The notes beneath the pieces are model-generated. The model was not told the DNA's origin and searched no databases. It was given only the letters and a program-made list of their open reading frames with translations. This document shows, piece after piece, positions 1 to 7,400 of a stretch of 10,536 nt of DNA. The translations under genes and the position numbers were made by a program. Source of the stretch: Rhodospirillales bacterium (GTDB lineage Bacteria; Pseudomonadota; Alphaproteobacteria; Acetobacterales; Acetobacteraceae); assembly GCA_028866335.1 (NCBI GenBank), contig JAGWIL010000038.1, positions 1 to 10,536 of the forward strand. The letters are read 5' to 3'. Within the stretch, counting starts at the first letter, position 1. Each line of letters starts with the position of its first letter.

Positions 1-1107
1 AATATGTGGTGCACCCAGGCCATTCTGCCGGTGCTCGCCAAAACCCTGCACAGCTCGCCGGAAGCCACAGGCTATACCGTTACCGCCCCGCTCATCGCCA
101 CCGCCGCCATGGCACCTGTCATCGGCATGGTGTCAGACCGTTTCGGCCGACGCATTTTCATCCGGGGCGCGGCGTTGCTGCTGGTCATCCCCACAATGCT
201 TGCCGCCTTTTCCAACAGTCTCGCCATGCTCGTGGCCTGCCGCTTCGCGCAAGGGCTGCTGCTGCCATTCATCTTCACCATCACCATCGCCTATATTTCC
301 GATGAAATGTCCCCCGCCAACGCCATGCGTATGGTGGGCATCTACACCTCCGGCACCATCAGCGGCGGGTTTTCCGGGCGGCTCATCGTGGGGTTCGTCA
401 CCTCCGTGCTGAGCTGGCGGGCGGGGTTTCTTGTTGTGGGGCTCATCACCCTGGCGGCATCCCTTACCATCGCCTTGCTGCTGCCACGGGAAAAAAATTT
501 CCGGCCCGTCACCAGCTTTGGCGGCGCACTGGCCTCATTTCCCAACCACCTCTCCAATAAGCGGCTGCTCGGCACCTATGCGGTGGGGTTCGGCGTGCTG
601 TTTTCCATCGTCAGTGTTTTCACCTTCATCAATTTCCGCCTGGCGGCCGCGCCTTATCATCTGGGGCCCGCCGCCTTGGGGGCCATCTTCGTGGTTTATC
701 TCGGCGGCGTGGCCGCCAGCCCCATCGCCGGGCGGTTGGGCGCGAAACTCAACCGAAACTGGTTGATGGCGGGGTGCACGGCCTTAATCCTGGCCGGGCT
801 GGCGCTCACATTATTTGCCTCGCTCTGGCTCATCGGGCTCGGCTTACTGCTGGTGTGTTTCGGCGTGTTCCCGCAACAAACCCTGGCCACCGGGTTTGTC
901 GGCGTGGCCGCGCGCGGGGCCAAATCCACCGCTGTCGGGCTTTATGTCACGTCCTATTATATCGGCGGCAGCTTCGGCGGCATCGTCCCAGCCGCCGCCT
1001 GGCACCTTGCGGGCTGGCCCGGCTGCGCGGCCATTACCGCTGCCATGCAGCTTGTTATGCTGGGCTTGGCCTGGCGCAGTTGGCGCACACTCAAACCATC
1101 TCAATAA
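1..1107 (+). CDS. MFS transporter, 5'-truncated by window edge
   Basis: This is an inner-membrane secondary transporter of the major facilitator superfamily, DHA1-like; the substrate cannot be told from sequence. The frame is open to base 1, and the first visible ATG (base 4) lies inside what looks like the first membrane helix, so the true start is upstream. Numbering from that ATG, the family's motif A loop between helices 2 and 3 is clear (GMVSDRFGRR, residues 41-50). About eleven hydrophobic segments follow, at roughly 24-42, 52-72, 74-97, 110-132, 139-161, 190-213, 223-245, 254-272, 275-297, 310-330 and 340-360, as expected for a 12-helix protein lacking most of helix 1. A short polar loop near 162-188 separates the two halves. 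The 'CTQAILPVLA' opening resembles the YnfM-type proton-driven efflux group, which is only a suggestion. It ends in TAA at 1105-1107 and converges on the dihydroorotase gene. Confidence 0.9.
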   Translation, partial: NMWCTQAILPVLAKTLHSSPEATGYTVTAPLIATAAMAPVIGMVSDRFGRRIFIRGAALLLVIPTMLAAFSNSLAMLVACRFAQGLLLPFIFTITIAYISDEMSPANAMRMVGIYTSGTISGGFSGRLIVGFVTSVLSWRAGFLVVGLITLAASLTIALLLPREKNFRPVTSFGGALASFPNHLSNKRLLGTYAVGFGVLFSIVSVFTFINFRLAAAPYHLGPAALGAIFVVYLGGVAASPIAGRLGAKLNRNWLMAGCTALILAGLALTLFASLWLIGLGLLLVCFGVFPQQTLATGFVGVAARGAKSTAVGLYVTSYYIGGSFGGIVPAAAWHLAGWPGCAAITAAMQLVMLGLAWRSWRTLKPSQ

Positions 1108-1108
1108 C

Positions 1109-1128
1109 TAACGTGACGTTATTAATAA
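1109..1128. other. AT-rich overlapping palindromes beside parS
   Basis: Directly after the transporter stop codon lie two overlapping perfect palindromes: TAACGTGACGTTA (1109-1121, odd centre) and TTATTAATAA (1119-1128). The stretch is strikingly AT-rich compared with its surroundings. No T-tract follows a GC-rich stem, so it does not look like a standard intrinsic terminator. It may be a protein-binding site or only AT-rich spacer; no function is assigned. Confidence 0.35.
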
Positions 1129-1137
1129 TTTACTACG

Positions 1138-1161
1138 GATATGTTCCACGTGGAACATATC
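1138..1161. other. parS: parS centromere-like ParB binding site
   Basis: TGTTCCACGTGGAACA at 1142-1157 matches the bacterial chromosomal parS consensus TGTTNCACGTGNAACA at every fixed position, and its variable bases are those of the common TGTTCCACGTGGAACA form. The dyad extends four bases further on each side, giving a perfect 24-bp palindrome from 1138 to 1161. ParB (Spo0J) family CTPases load at such sites and spread to form the partition complex used by ParA for origin segregation. The site is intergenic between convergent genes; its outermost two bases overlap the dihydroorotase TGA stop (1160-1162). A hairpin terminator is an alternative reading, but there is no flanking U-tract and the match to parS is exact. 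Confidence 0.88.
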
Positions 1162-2485
1162 AAGATCTGAAATTAACCGGCCTTCCCACTGGCTCACCCG
1201 TCACCTGCCCCTCATACATCACCACCTGGCCACGAATAATCGTCGCCACCGGCCAGCCCACACAACCCACGCTATCAAACGGCGTCCAGCCGCATTGGCT
1301 CGCAATCCAACTGTTCTCAATTGTCCGCCGCGCGCCCAAATCCACCACTGAAAAATCCGCGTCATTCCCGGCCACAATCCGGCCCTTGCCCACCGCGCCA
1401 TAAACCCGCGCCGGGCCTTCCGCCATAAGCTGCGCCAGCCTTAACAGCGAGAGCCGCCCTTCATTCACCTGAGTCAGCATCAAGGGCAGCATGGTCTGCA
1501 CGCCGGTGAGGCCTGCCGCCACTTGCGGCCAGGGTTTTTCCTTATTGGCGCGCGGGTGCGGCGCATGGTCAGAGCCGATATTATCCACCGTGCCATCTGC
1601 CACGGCTGCCCAGGCGGCATCCATATGGCGCGCCTCGCGCAAAGGCGGGTTCATCACCGCATATCCGCCCAATCTTTCATAAACCTCTGGTGCTGCCTGC
1701 AACAAATGGTTCACCAGCACCTCGCAGCCCATCAGATCCTTGTGCTCGCGCAGAAACGCAAATTCCTCAGCGGTGGAAACATGTAGAATATGCGCGGGCC
1801 TTCCGGTTTTTTCCGCCAATGCGGTAATCCGCCGCGTGCCTTTAAACGCGCATTCCACATCCCGCCACACATAATGGTCGCTATACGGCCCGCCATTTTC
1901 AAATTCTGTACGGCGTTCCTGCAACCTTTCCTCATCCTCGGAATGGAACGCCACCCGCCGCCGGCCAGAGCGCATCAGCCGTTCGATGCTCACATCATCC
2001 GCCACCAGCAGATTGCCGGTGGAACTGCCCGCGAACACCTTCATGGCGCATACGCCCGGCAGGGTTTCCAACGCCCCGGTCTCGTCCAGATTATCCATGG
2101 TCGCACCAGCGAAAATGCCGATATCGCACCAGCTATGGCCCGCAATATAATCATGCTTGGCCCGGAGGCTGGTGTTATCAACGCCTGCCGGGTTGGTGTT
2201 GGGCATATCGAAACACGCCGTTACCCCACCCAGCACCGCGCCTAGCGAGCCGGAGCGCATATCCTCCACGCCTTCAATGCCGCCCTGGCCGCCATCGCGG
2301 AAATGCACATGCGGGTCGATGACACCCGGCAGCACATGCAGCCCCTTGGCGTTGAAGCGTTCCGCCGCCGTGCCGAGATGAGCCCCGATGGCGACGATTT
2401 TGCCGTTTTTCACACCGATATCGGCTTCCGCCTCGCCCCAGGGCAAAACCACAATGCCGTTTTCCAGAATCAGATCATAGCTCAT
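1160..2485 (-). CDS. pyrC: Dihydroorotase (class I-like, amidohydrolase superfamily)
   Basis: A predicted cytosolic zinc amidohydrolase of 441 residues, interconverting N-carbamoyl-L-aspartate and L-dihydroorotate in pyrimidine synthesis. The metal-site motifs are all present: DPHVHFRD (H59, H61, with R63 for substrate), DMPNTNP (93-99), the lysine likely carboxylated in AMKVFAGSSTGN (K149), H181 in FHSED, H235 in LHVST, and D306 in GSDHAPH. The K-V-F-x-G-S-S-T-G-N stretch is typical of the dihydroorotase branch related to Bacteroides-type enzymes rather than of the short E. coli PyrC. Allantoinase or hydantoinase are possible relatives, but DMPNTNP and KVFAGSSTGN favour dihydroorotase. The start ATG has an AGGAAA ribosome-binding site that overlaps the upstream gene's stop, so the gene is probably co-transcribed and translationally coupled with the GT9 gene 8 bp upstream. 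No pyrB or pyrX partner is in view. Confidence 0.88.
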   Translation of the reverse strand: MSYDLILENGIVVLPWGEAEADIGVKNGKIVAIGAHLGTAAERFNAKGLHVLPGVIDPHVHFRDGGQGGIEGVEDMRSGSLGAVLGGVTACFDMPNTNPAGVDNTSLRAKHDYIAGHSWCDIGIFAGATMDNLDETGALETLPGVCAMKVFAGSSTGNLLVADDVSIERLMRSGRRRVAFHSEDEERLQERRTEFENGGPYSDHYVWRDVECAFKGTRRITALAEKTGRPAHILHVSTAEEFAFLREHKDLMGCEVLVNHLLQAAPEVYERLGGYAVMNPPLREARHMDAAWAAVADGTVDNIGSDHAPHPRANKEKPWPQVAAGLTGVQTMLPLMLTQVNEGRLSLLRLAQLMAEGPARVYGAVGKGRIVAGNDADFSVVDLGARRTIENSWIASQCGWTPFDSVGCVGWPVATIIRGQVVMYEGQVTGEPVGRPVNFRS

Positions 2486-2489
2486 GATG

Positions 2490-2495
2490 TTTCCT
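2490..2495 (-). promoter_or_regulatory. Ribosome-binding site of dihydroorotase
   Basis: On the minus strand AGGAAA sits four bases before the ATG at 2485 and overlaps the TAG stop of the upstream glycosyltransferase gene (2494-2496). This fixes the dihydroorotase start and suggests that ribosomes finishing the upstream gene help start this one. Confidence 0.6.
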
Positions 2496-3387
2496 ATAAC
2501 CCCAAAAGCCGCAAAGCGGCAGCGGTAACGGTCTCTACGTCCAGCCCCTCCATCGGCGCCTCACCCTCCGGCCCCGGTGCCACCGCAATTTCGGTGCGCG
2601 GACCTGCCGGGGCATATTCGCTGGCCTTGGAACGGCCAAACAGCCCCAGGGTGGGCGTGCCCGCCGCGGCGGCCAGATGCATCAGCCCAGAATCATTGCC
2701 CACGAACAATGCTGCCCGGCGCAGGCAGGCGGCGGCTTCGGGCAAAGACAATTTCCCGCATAAATCAATCGCACCCGGCAAGGCGGCCAGCACAGGTGCG
2801 GCGAGGGCTGCCTCCGCTTTGCCTGGCCCGCCGAACACCGCCGCGCGGGCACCGGGAATTTTCGCTCGCAATTCATAAAACAAATCTATGAATCGTGAAG
2901 CGGGCCAGATTTTGCCCTCCCAATTGGCGGTGGGGGCCAGGGCGATCACCGGCCCCTCGCCCAACAGGGCGGCGGCCTTGGCATCGTCCTCCGGCGCGGT
3001 CCAGGCAACCGGCAAAGGTGGCGGGGTAAAGCCCATGGAGGCACCAAGCTGCACATAGCGCCGCCCCGGCCGGCGCCCACCACGCAAGATATGCCGCTGG
3101 CGCGCCGCCAAAAACAAGGTGATGCCGGAGCCGCGCAAATCCACCGCGATGTCCCAGACATGCGGGGCAAGCTTCAGCCAAAGCCGCGGCCAATGGCGGT
3201 CGAAGCTTTCCTTCTCGAAAACAATCAACCGCTCCAGTGCCGGAAACCGGGTGAAAACCCCTTCGGCCACCACACCACAGGCAATGGTGAAGCGCGCCTG
3301 GGGGTAATTCAGCCGCAACTGCTCCAGAATCCCGCAGGAGATCACCGCATCGCCAATGCGCGAGGATGTGATGAACAAAATCTTCAT
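2494..3387 (-). CDS. GT9 family glycosyltransferase, LPS heptosyltransferase-like
   Basis: A 297-residue member of the glycosyltransferase 9 (ADP-heptose:LPS heptosyltransferase, WaaC/WaaF) family, a GT-B fold enzyme acting at the cytoplasmic face of the inner membrane on lipid A-core or a similar acceptor. The N-terminus has the family's opening strand and loop, MKILFITSSRIGDAVIS, with the conserved G12-D13. Residues 149-162 (ALAPTANWEGKIWP) match the nucleotide-sugar site with lysine K159, and 229-241 plus the GxPxxGLFG element (FVGNDSGLMHLAAAAG then TPTLGLFGRS) are the family's most conserved C-domain motif. An ATG at 3462 would add 25 Arg/Pro-rich residues and reach almost to the divergent gene; I prefer 3387, where the family homology begins, with a weak AGGCGG upstream. 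The donor could be a heptose or another sugar. It heads a two-gene leftward operon with the dihydroorotase. Confidence 0.87.
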   Translation of the reverse strand: MKILFITSSRIGDAVISCGILEQLRLNYPQARFTIACGVVAEGVFTRFPALERLIVFEKESFDRHWPRLWLKLAPHVWDIAVDLRGSGITLFLAARQRHILRGGRRPGRRYVQLGASMGFTPPPLPVAWTAPEDDAKAAALLGEGPVIALAPTANWEGKIWPASRFIDLFYELRAKIPGARAAVFGGPGKAEAALAAPVLAALPGAIDLCGKLSLPEAAACLRRAALFVGNDSGLMHLAAAAGTPTLGLFGRSKASEYAPAGPRTEIAVAPGPEGEAPMEGLDVETVTAAALRLLGL

Positions 3388-3471
3388 ACAATGCCGCCTG
3401 TAGCCTGCCGCCGGCGCCTGAGCAAACAGGCCGGGCTTGCGGCGGAACCGGCACCCCGCCATTTATGGCGC
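3388..3471. promoter_or_regulatory. Divergent intergenic region between GT9 and ygfZ-like genes
   Basis: These 84 bp must carry the promoters of both divergent genes unless they lie inside coding sequence. I see no convincing -35/-10 pair. A 6-bp inverted repeat with a two-base loop (CGCCAT-TT-ATGGCG, 3457-3470) abuts the ygfZ-like start codon and occupies the place where a ribosome-binding site would be expected. Confidence 0.35.
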
Positions 3472-4281
3472 ATGAGCAATATCGCAGCATTGCCGCATCG
3501 CGGTGTTTTGGAACTCACCGGAGAGGACCGTGTGGCGTTTTTGAACGGGCTGGTGAGCAATGATGTGGCCAGGGCCGTGCCTGGAAATGCCGTGTGGGCC
3601 GCGATGCTGACACCCCAAGGCAAATATCTGGTCGATTTCTTTATTCTCTCCGATGGCGAGAGGCTGCTGCTGGACGCCCCATTGGCCGAAATTCCGGCGC
3701 TGATGCAGAAATTGCGGCGCTATAAATTGCGGTCGGCGGTGGAGATCAAAGATGCGTCAGACAGGCTGAAGGTGTTTAGCACCTGGGATGGCGTGCCGCC
3801 TCCCGTGCCGCTCACCGCCGCTGACCCGCGTTTGCCGCAAGCCGGTTACCGCTGCCTGAGCGAAGATGACCTGCCCTGCAATGCCACGGCAGCGGATTAC
3901 GCGGCGCACCGTATTGCGCTCGGCCTGCCAGATGGCGCGCCGGACCTTGAAGCCGATAAAACCCTGCTGCTGGAAGCCGGGTTTGACGAGCTGGGCGGGG
4001 TGGATTGGGAAAAAGGCTGTTATATGGGCCAGGAACTGACGGCGCGCACGAAATATCGCGGGCTGATCAAACGGCGGCTGCTGCCGGTGCGGTTGGAAAA
4101 ACCAGGCCTTGCGGCGGGTACGCCGGTTATGGCCGAGGGGGTGGAAATTGGCACGCTGCGCTCCAGCGCGGGAGGCATGGCGATGGCCAGTTTAAGGCTG
4201 GATGCACTGGATAAGCCGCTCATGGCGGACGGGGCTGCCGTACATCCTTGCCCGCCGGGTTGGATGAAATTGCCGGGTTAA
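3472..4281 (+). CDS. ygfZ: YgfZ/GcvT-like tetrahydrofolate-binding protein, Fe-S cluster maintenance
   Basis: A 269-residue protein of the YgfZ (COG0354/IBA57-like) family, a relative of the glycine-cleavage T-protein. Family members use tetrahydrofolate and one essential cysteine to help build or repair iron-sulfur clusters in enzymes such as MiaB. The diagnostic motif K-G-C-Y-x-G-Q-E is at residues 181-188, with the key cysteine C183. The N-terminal part (LTGEDRVAFLNGLVSNDV, from residue 15, and LTPQGKYLVDFFI, 46-58) matches the GcvT-like fold, and the C-terminal beta domain follows residue 200. Length is near the family norm, so the gene looks complete. The frame is open far upstream to 3091, but that stretch lies over the GT9 gene on the other strand and has no homology to the family; 3472 is the first sensible start. 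No Shine-Dalgarno is visible, so translation may be leaderless or weak. Confidence 0.88.
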   Translation: MSNIAALPHRGVLELTGEDRVAFLNGLVSNDVARAVPGNAVWAAMLTPQGKYLVDFFILSDGERLLLDAPLAEIPALMQKLRRYKLRSAVEIKDASDRLKVFSTWDGVPPPVPLTAADPRLPQAGYRCLSEDDLPCNATAADYAAHRIALGLPDGAPDLEADKTLLLEAGFDELGGVDWEKGCYMGQELTARTKYRGLIKRRLLPVRLEKPGLAAGTPVMAEGVEIGTLRSSAGGMAMASLRLDALDKPLMADGAAVHPCPPGWMKLPG

Positions 4282-4413
4282 GCCGCGCGGCATAATTTTA
4301 TCTGGCTCTCAGCAAACCCAGCCTTGAGCGCCGCCCGCCAATAGAGGACAACAGAAACCGAGCAGCCACCCGCCGCGCGGTTAGGCGGCAAAGTTAAACC
4401 GTATGGAGTCTCG
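4282..4413. other. Intergenic gap with small dyads before the GT2-GT4 gene
   Basis: Between the ygfZ-like stop and the next ATG lie 132 non-coding bases. GCCGCGCGGC (4282-4291) is a perfect 10-bp palindrome followed by an AT-rich run, possibly a weak terminator. CATAAT at 4291-4296 resembles a -10 box, but the best -35 (TTGCCG, 4270-4275) is only 15 bp away, so this promoter is doubtful. A CCGCC/GGCGG hairpin with a 9-base loop (4370-4388) sits shortly before the ribosome-binding site of the following gene. None of these is firm. Confidence 0.3.
4405..4408 (+). promoter_or_regulatory. Ribosome-binding site of GT2-GT4 gene
   Basis: GGAG lies five bases before the ATG at 4414 and supports that start; the encoded homology to the repeat domain begins within the first few residues. 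Confidence 0.6.
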
Positions 4414-7400
4414 ATGGCGATCAAGGGACATGTGGACACGATGGAAGGCAGCTACCTGACAGGGTGGGCAGCCTCCGTGCCGGATACGGGAAACTGCGCC
4501 ATTACCGTTGTTGACACCGAAGGCAGGCTGCTGGCGAAGGGCCGCGCCTCGCGCCACCGGCCGGACCTTGCCGCGTTGGGGGTAGGCCGCACCACGCTGG
4601 CCTACCGCATTGCTGTTCCGCTGGGCACCGAGGCAAAATGGCTGCGGGTGCTGGCGAACGGGGAAGAGCTTGTTGGCTCGCCGCTGGAGATTGGCCCGGG
4701 GCTGTATGACGGGGTATGCGCCGTGGAAGCCGACATGGTGACGGGCTGGGTGAGCGAACGCACCAAAACCCTGGAACCGCCGCTTATTACCGCCATAACC
4801 AGCGCGGGCGTGGAAGTGGCGCGCGGTCTGGCCACGTTTGAGGAGCGCCCGGCGGACCCGCTTTTCGCCCCGGCGCGGTTCAGTCTGAAGCTCCGCAGCG
4901 ACTGCTTCGGCGCCGGAGAAGTGCTGCTTGACGTGTTCGCTAACGGAAAGTTGATCGGGCGAACGAGCTGTAATTTAAGCTTGCGCGCGAATCTCGAACT
5001 CATTTCGCCGGAGCGCGTGGTTGGCTGGGTTCATGCGCCGGACACACCCGCGCGCGGTTTTGAACTGGCGGTGTACCGCAACGGCAAGCTGGCGGGAATG
5101 GCATTTTGCGACCGTGAGCGCACCGATGTGAAGGCGCATTTTCCCGATAGCGTCACACCTGGCTTCGATATCGCGCTGCCCCCCGCGAACAACCCTGACG
5201 ACGAGCCGGTGGCGATAAGCCTTCGCTTTAAGGATGGCACCAGGGATTTGTTCGACGGGCCTTATTTGCTGGCCAAGCGCCCCGCCGCCGTGGCGGCTAT
5301 TTATAAGGCCGCACAACTGGCCAATGCCGAGCTGCCTGGCCTGAGTGCGGGCGAGCGCGCGGTGCTGACCGAGGCATTGCGGGATTATCTGGCCAAAATG
5401 CGGGGCAGCGAAAGCGTGACCCTGAGCAAGCAGCCAAGCGATATGGCCGAGCCAGCGGCATTTCCTCGCATGGCGATTATCGTGCCGGTGTATCGCGGGG
5501 TGGAAGTAACGAAAGCCTGCATTGAATCCGTGCTGGCACACCGTAACGCTGAAACGGATCAGCTTATCCTCATCAATGATTGTTCGCCTGAAGCGGGGAT
5601 GGCCGGGATGCTGGCGGCATACCGCGCCGCACCGAATGTGATTCTGCTGGAAAACGCGCAGAATCTTGGTTTTGTCGGCACCGTGAACCGCGGCATGGGA
5701 TTGAGCCAAGGTATAGACACGGTGCTGCTGAATTCAGACACCGTGCTGCATGCGGGCGGGTTGGATGAGCTGGCCAGCGTGGCCTACGCGCATCCTGAAA
5801 TCGGCACTGTTACAGCCATGTCCAGCAACGCCACCATCTTTTCCTACCCCAGCGCGGAATTGCGCGAGGCATCGCTGCCGGATATTTCCTGGCCTGAGCT
5901 GGCGGCGTTGGCGCTCAGCGCAAACGCCGGAACCTGCGAGGACGTGCCCACGGGGCATGGGTTCTGCATGTTCATCAAACGCCAGGTGATCCAGCGTATC
6001 GGGTTTATGGATGAAGCCTTCGGGCGCGGCTATGGCGAGGAGAATGATTTTTGCGCCCGCGCCTCAGCCCTGGGCTACCGCAACGTGGCGGCGGGCGGCG
6101 TGCTGGTGGAGCATAAGGAGAGCATCTCCTTCGGCAATGAGCGCGAAAGCCTGCTGGCGCAGAACCAACCAAAACTGAACGCGCTCTACCCTGAATACAC
6201 GCCGCTGATTATGGCGTTTGAGCGACAGGACGGATTGCGCCGGCTGCGCTGGGCGCTGGACCGCGCCCGCCTTGCCCGCGCGCGGGAGGCCGGCACGCGC
6301 TTCGCGCTGGTAATCTCCAACGCACTGGAAGGCGGCACGCCAAAAGCCATCAGGGATATCGAGCGTGAAGTGGGCTATGGCGGGGCCACCAGACTCTCAC
6401 TGAGCCTGACCGAAGGCGGGTTGATCGAGCTGAGCTGCGAGGCACCGCTGCTCTGCGCGCGCTTTAAAGCGGCGGAAGTTGCCGAGCTGTTCGCGGTGCT
6501 GGATGACGCGGCCCCCGCGCTGGTGCTGGCGCATCAGCTTCTCGGCTTTTCAGCGGCAGTGCTGAGCGCCCTGGGCAACTGGCTGGAGGGTCGCCATAGC
6601 CTCTACTGGGCGCATGATTTCTATTCATTCTGCCCGCGTGTGACGATGATCGACGCGATTGGCCGGTTTTGCGGCGGCGCGGATGCCGAGACCTGCTTGC
6701 GCTGCGTGGAGATGGGCGGCGCGCACGAGACATCGGTGCTGAACGACCTCACCCCTGCCGGGCACCGCGCGCTGTTCGCGGCGTTGCTGGCGCGCTTTAC
6801 CTATGTTGTCGCGCCCTCGGCCAATGCGGCGGGGTATCTTGTCAGGATGTACCCAGGGCTGAACATAACCGTGGCACCGCACCCGGAATCCGCGCACGAT
6901 GCCGCGGAAGCTGCCCGCCAGGGCAGCAACAATGAGATTGTGATGCTGGGAGCGATCGGCCCGCATAAAGGCTCGAACAAGCTGCTGGAGATTGCGCAGC
7001 GGGCGCGGCTGACACATCCGCATCTGCATTTCCGCGTAATCGGCTACACGAATATGGACCGGGCGCTGAAGGCGGTTGGCAATGTCACCATCACCGGAAA
7101 ATATACGCCCGAGGAGCTGCCAACGCTGCTGGCTGAAACCAAGGGGCGGCTGGCGCTGTTTCTGCCCGCCTGGCCGGAGACCTATTCCTACACGCTCTCC
7201 GAACTGGTGAAGCACGGCTTTATTCCACTGGCGCCGGATATCGGCGCGCCGGCGGACCGCATCCGCAGGACGGGTTTTGGCGTGGTGTTCCCGTTTCCGG
7301 CCGATGCGGAAGCCGTGCTGAAGCTGATCGACGAGATTGCCGCCGGGCGAGTGCAACCCGTGGCGGAAGGCGCATTGCCCGCCGCGTTTTTCCCGCAAGA

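Noticed and set aside
1138..1161. Reading the 24-bp palindrome as an intrinsic terminator for the two convergent genes
   Set aside because: There is no T-tract on either side, and the core is an exact parS consensus; termination could be a side effect but is not the main call.
3388..3462. 25-residue N-terminal extension of the GT9 protein from an ATG at 3462
   Set aside because: The extension is Arg/Pro-rich and precedes the family's normal first strand (MKILFIT); it would also use up nearly the whole divergent promoter region.
3091..3471. Upstream extension of the ygfZ-like reading frame by 127 codons
   Set aside because: It lies over the GT9 gene on the opposite strand and does not resemble the YgfZ family, whose homology starts just after the ATG at 3472.
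4975..5709. Long antisense open frame (244 codons) within the GT2-GT4 gene
   Set aside because: It is His/Arg/Gln-rich with no recognisable domain, the usual shadow of a GC-rich gene on the other strand.
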